From Acidimicrobiaceae bacterium (lineage in GTDB: Bacteria > Actinomycetota > Acidimicrobiia > Acidimicrobiales > RAAP-2): a DNA stretch of 36,352 nucleotides. Where the stretch lies: contig PLKM01000084.1 of the NCBI GenBank assembly GCA_003141095.1, forward strand, positions 6,223-42,574, written 5' to 3'. Both the position numbers and the translations under genes were made by a program. Positions 35,129 through 36,352 of this stretch are shown here, piece after piece. The notes under the pieces were generated by a model. It made no database searches. It saw only the letters and a list, made by a program, of their open reading frames with translations, and had not been told where the DNA came from. Position 1 is the stretch's first letter, and each line of letters begins with the position of its first letter.

Positions 35129-35728
35129 ACCTGGACTGACGCAGGCGATGCAGCCTTCAACGAAGAAATGAGAAGCGTCCTGACCCCCCGCGACATCGTT
35201 ACCTCTCGTGGTGGTCGACCAGGCTCCCACACTGAGAACACGCGCTCGATCACCGTCGCCCGCTCGACTTCAATCCCCTCGTTGAGGACCCGGCTCCGTG
35301 GTCCCGAGAGGAGTTGGCCTCATCGCCATTGTTTGCTGCGGCGTGAAGGGGCGGACACGCCGGAAGAGAGTTTCCCAGGAGACCGGTCGTGGTGGTGCAA
35401 GTGGGCTCAATGCGGAGTTACTGGAACGGGCTCGCTTCACCCCTCAAAACCCGTTGCCACGAAAGCACTTCTCCGGGCGCAGTCGACGTGCCCTCGGCGC
35501 GGCTGATCGGTCGACGACGAACTCACAAATCCGCTAGGTGATGGAGCTAGCTACTGTCCGGCACGTGACGCTCCAGCCAACACCATGAGACTCGCGCACA
35601 CCAGGAGCCGGACGCCGGACAGCGTGTGGGGGTGACTGGGCTCGACTCAGTTCAGGTGGGGACCTCGCCCTGACCCCTTCAGCTCGTCTCCTGACACGGC
35701 CCCGATCAGAAGCTCGAGGCGCAGACGA
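35129..35728. other. Gene-free stretch with last tRNA fragment
   Basis: No supported coding region; small frames here have no family features. It contains the tRNA fragment at 35221-35267. From about 35270 to 35728 I see no recognisable element; it may be the old chromosomal flank of the tRNA gene or an eroded cassette. Confidence 0.5.
35221..35267 (+). repeat. tRNA-Gly(CCC) 3' fragment 6 (decayed)
   Basis: 47 bases, gap-free, 37 identical to 15201-15247, ending CGTCGCCCGCTCGA with the final CCA altered to CGA. It is the rightmost copy and would mark the oldest insertion boundary. Confidence 0.75.
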
Positions 35729-36352
35729 TCAGACCCGCGCGTAGTCGTCGATGTCCTGTTGGAACTCCTCGATGATCCGTGCACTCAGCGTGGGACGCGT
35801 CTCGTGGATACAACTGAGGATGAGCTCGGTGGTCGCAGATTCCGCGCCCTTCTCCAGTAACGCTTCCTCGAAGACTGCCTGAGCGGTCCGTCGGGCGGCG
35901 AACTCGATGTCGGCCGGGGTGAAGAGTGACGAGGCGGATACGATCGCGTCCAGATCGAGGTCGTCGTTCGGGATTGAAGAGAGGTAGCGAATCCAAATCG
36001 CTCGTCGAGCTTCGGGGTCGGGCGGTCCGACGGGGATGACGTAGTCGAACCGGCCGTGGCGCAGGAACGCGGAGTCGATCGCTCGCACCGAGTTGGTGGC
36101 GCATACGAGTAGGCGGCAGTCCTTCTCGCGAAAGGCGGGGATCAGCTTCAGCATCTCGTTGGTTACGCCGTGCGCCGCTGACAGAGTGCGCTGTTCACGT
36201 GCGCTCGCAATCTCCTCCACCTCGTCGATGAAGACCACGACGTGGTCAAGCTCGCCAACAAGGCCGAACGTCTCGCGCAGTGCGTTGGCGAGCCCGGCCG
36301 ACGACTCTCCGGCGAGTCTGCTCGGGAACAGCTCAACGAACGGCCAGCCGAG
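35729..36352 (-). CDS. AAA-family ATPase (N-terminal part beyond window)
   Basis: The frame is open to the right edge; about 207 C-terminal residues are visible. FVELFPSRLAGESSAGLANA resembles the region after Walker A in CDC48/FtsH-type AAA modules, followed by Walker B VVVFIDEVEEIA, sensor 1 VCATNSV, the arginine-finger region FLRHGRFDYVI, PDPEARRAIW and a sensor-2-like helix (FTPADIEFAARRTAQ). The Walker A lies outside. The short helical tail ends IDDYARV. The partner or substrate domain is not visible. It lies outside the fragment-bounded array. Confidence 0.85.
   Translation of the reverse strand, partial: LGWPFVELFPSRLAGESSAGLANALRETFGLVGELDHVVVFIDEVEEIASAREQRTLSAAHGVTNEMLKLIPAFREKDCRLLVCATNSVRAIDSAFLRHGRFDYVIPVGPPDPEARRAIWIRYLSSIPNDDLDLDAIVSASSLFTPADIEFAARRTAQAVFEEALLEKGAESATTELILSCIHETRPTLSARIIEEFQQDIDDYARV

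Larger units (their letters stand above)
15201..35267 (+). mobile_element. tRNA-Gly-anchored cassette island without visible integrase
   Basis: One intact tRNA 3' end and six same-strand partial copies divide the interval into segments ending at about 17934, 25142, 27098, 29255, 33282 and 35267. Each segment carries one to four complete genes of accessory type. Tyrosine integrases commonly use the 3' part of tRNA genes, often with the anticodon loop as crossover, and restore the gene with element-borne sequence; the repeats begin at the anticodon arm as expected. No integrase, excisionase, transposase or replication gene was recognised. The mobile nature is inferred from these repeats. Confidence 0.62.

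Noticed and set aside
35298..35537. Small plus-strand frame right of the last tRNA fragment
   Set aside because: No family resemblance and no start signal; likely chance.

Overview
The window looks like a high-GC actinobacterial chromosome. The evidence is a dnaK-grpE-dnaJ-hspR-clpB operon with a HAIR-type operator, an EtfD-type membrane Fe-S oxidoreductase, a dCTP deaminase of the actinobacterial type and actinobacterial-type arsenate reductases. An Acidimicrobiia-like lineage is my inference from the overall gene style and is not proven by the sequence.

Left part (1-15173), ordinary chromosome. Minus strand: dnaK, grpE, dnaJ, hspR and clpB (clpB runs off the left edge), under one promoter with an overlapping HspR site. 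Plus strand: phosphoglycerate mutase. Minus strand again: amt-glnK (ammonium uptake and PII), dcd-etfD, then a flavin electron-transfer cluster (ferric-reductase-like membrane flavoprotein, an extracytoplasmic FMN-binding protein and the ApbE transferase that would flavinylate it), and a DUF1003 membrane protein.

Middle and right part (15174-35267), accessory region. An intact tRNA-Gly(CCC) gene at 15174-15247 is followed on the same strand by six truncated copies of its 3' end. They start at the anticodon arm and run to the encoded CCA, at 17888, 25096, 27052, 29226, 33236 and 35221. They align without gaps to the last 47 nt of the tRNA (30 nt for the fourth). No displaced 5' halves were seen. 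The copies divide the region into six segments of about 2-7 kb, each holding a few whole genes: (1) a YfhO-like polytopic membrane protein; (2) a GntR regulator, a one-TM protein and a 1743-residue FN3/Ig/OmpA surface protein; (3) an IlvD/Edd dehydratase; (4) an ArsR-ArsC fusion and two further arsenate reductases; (5) ArsR, CadI/ArsI-like, Acr3 and an HtrA-like protease; (6) a secreted DMFase-like protein. No integrase or transposase is recognisable. The pattern fits repeated site-specific integration at the 3' end of the tRNA gene, each event restoring the tRNA and pushing older ends to the right. The rightmost three copies are the most decayed. This cassette array built on tRNA 3' ends is the most interesting thing in the window.

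Far right (35729-36352): the C-terminal part of an AAA ATPase on the minus strand, cut by the window edge.
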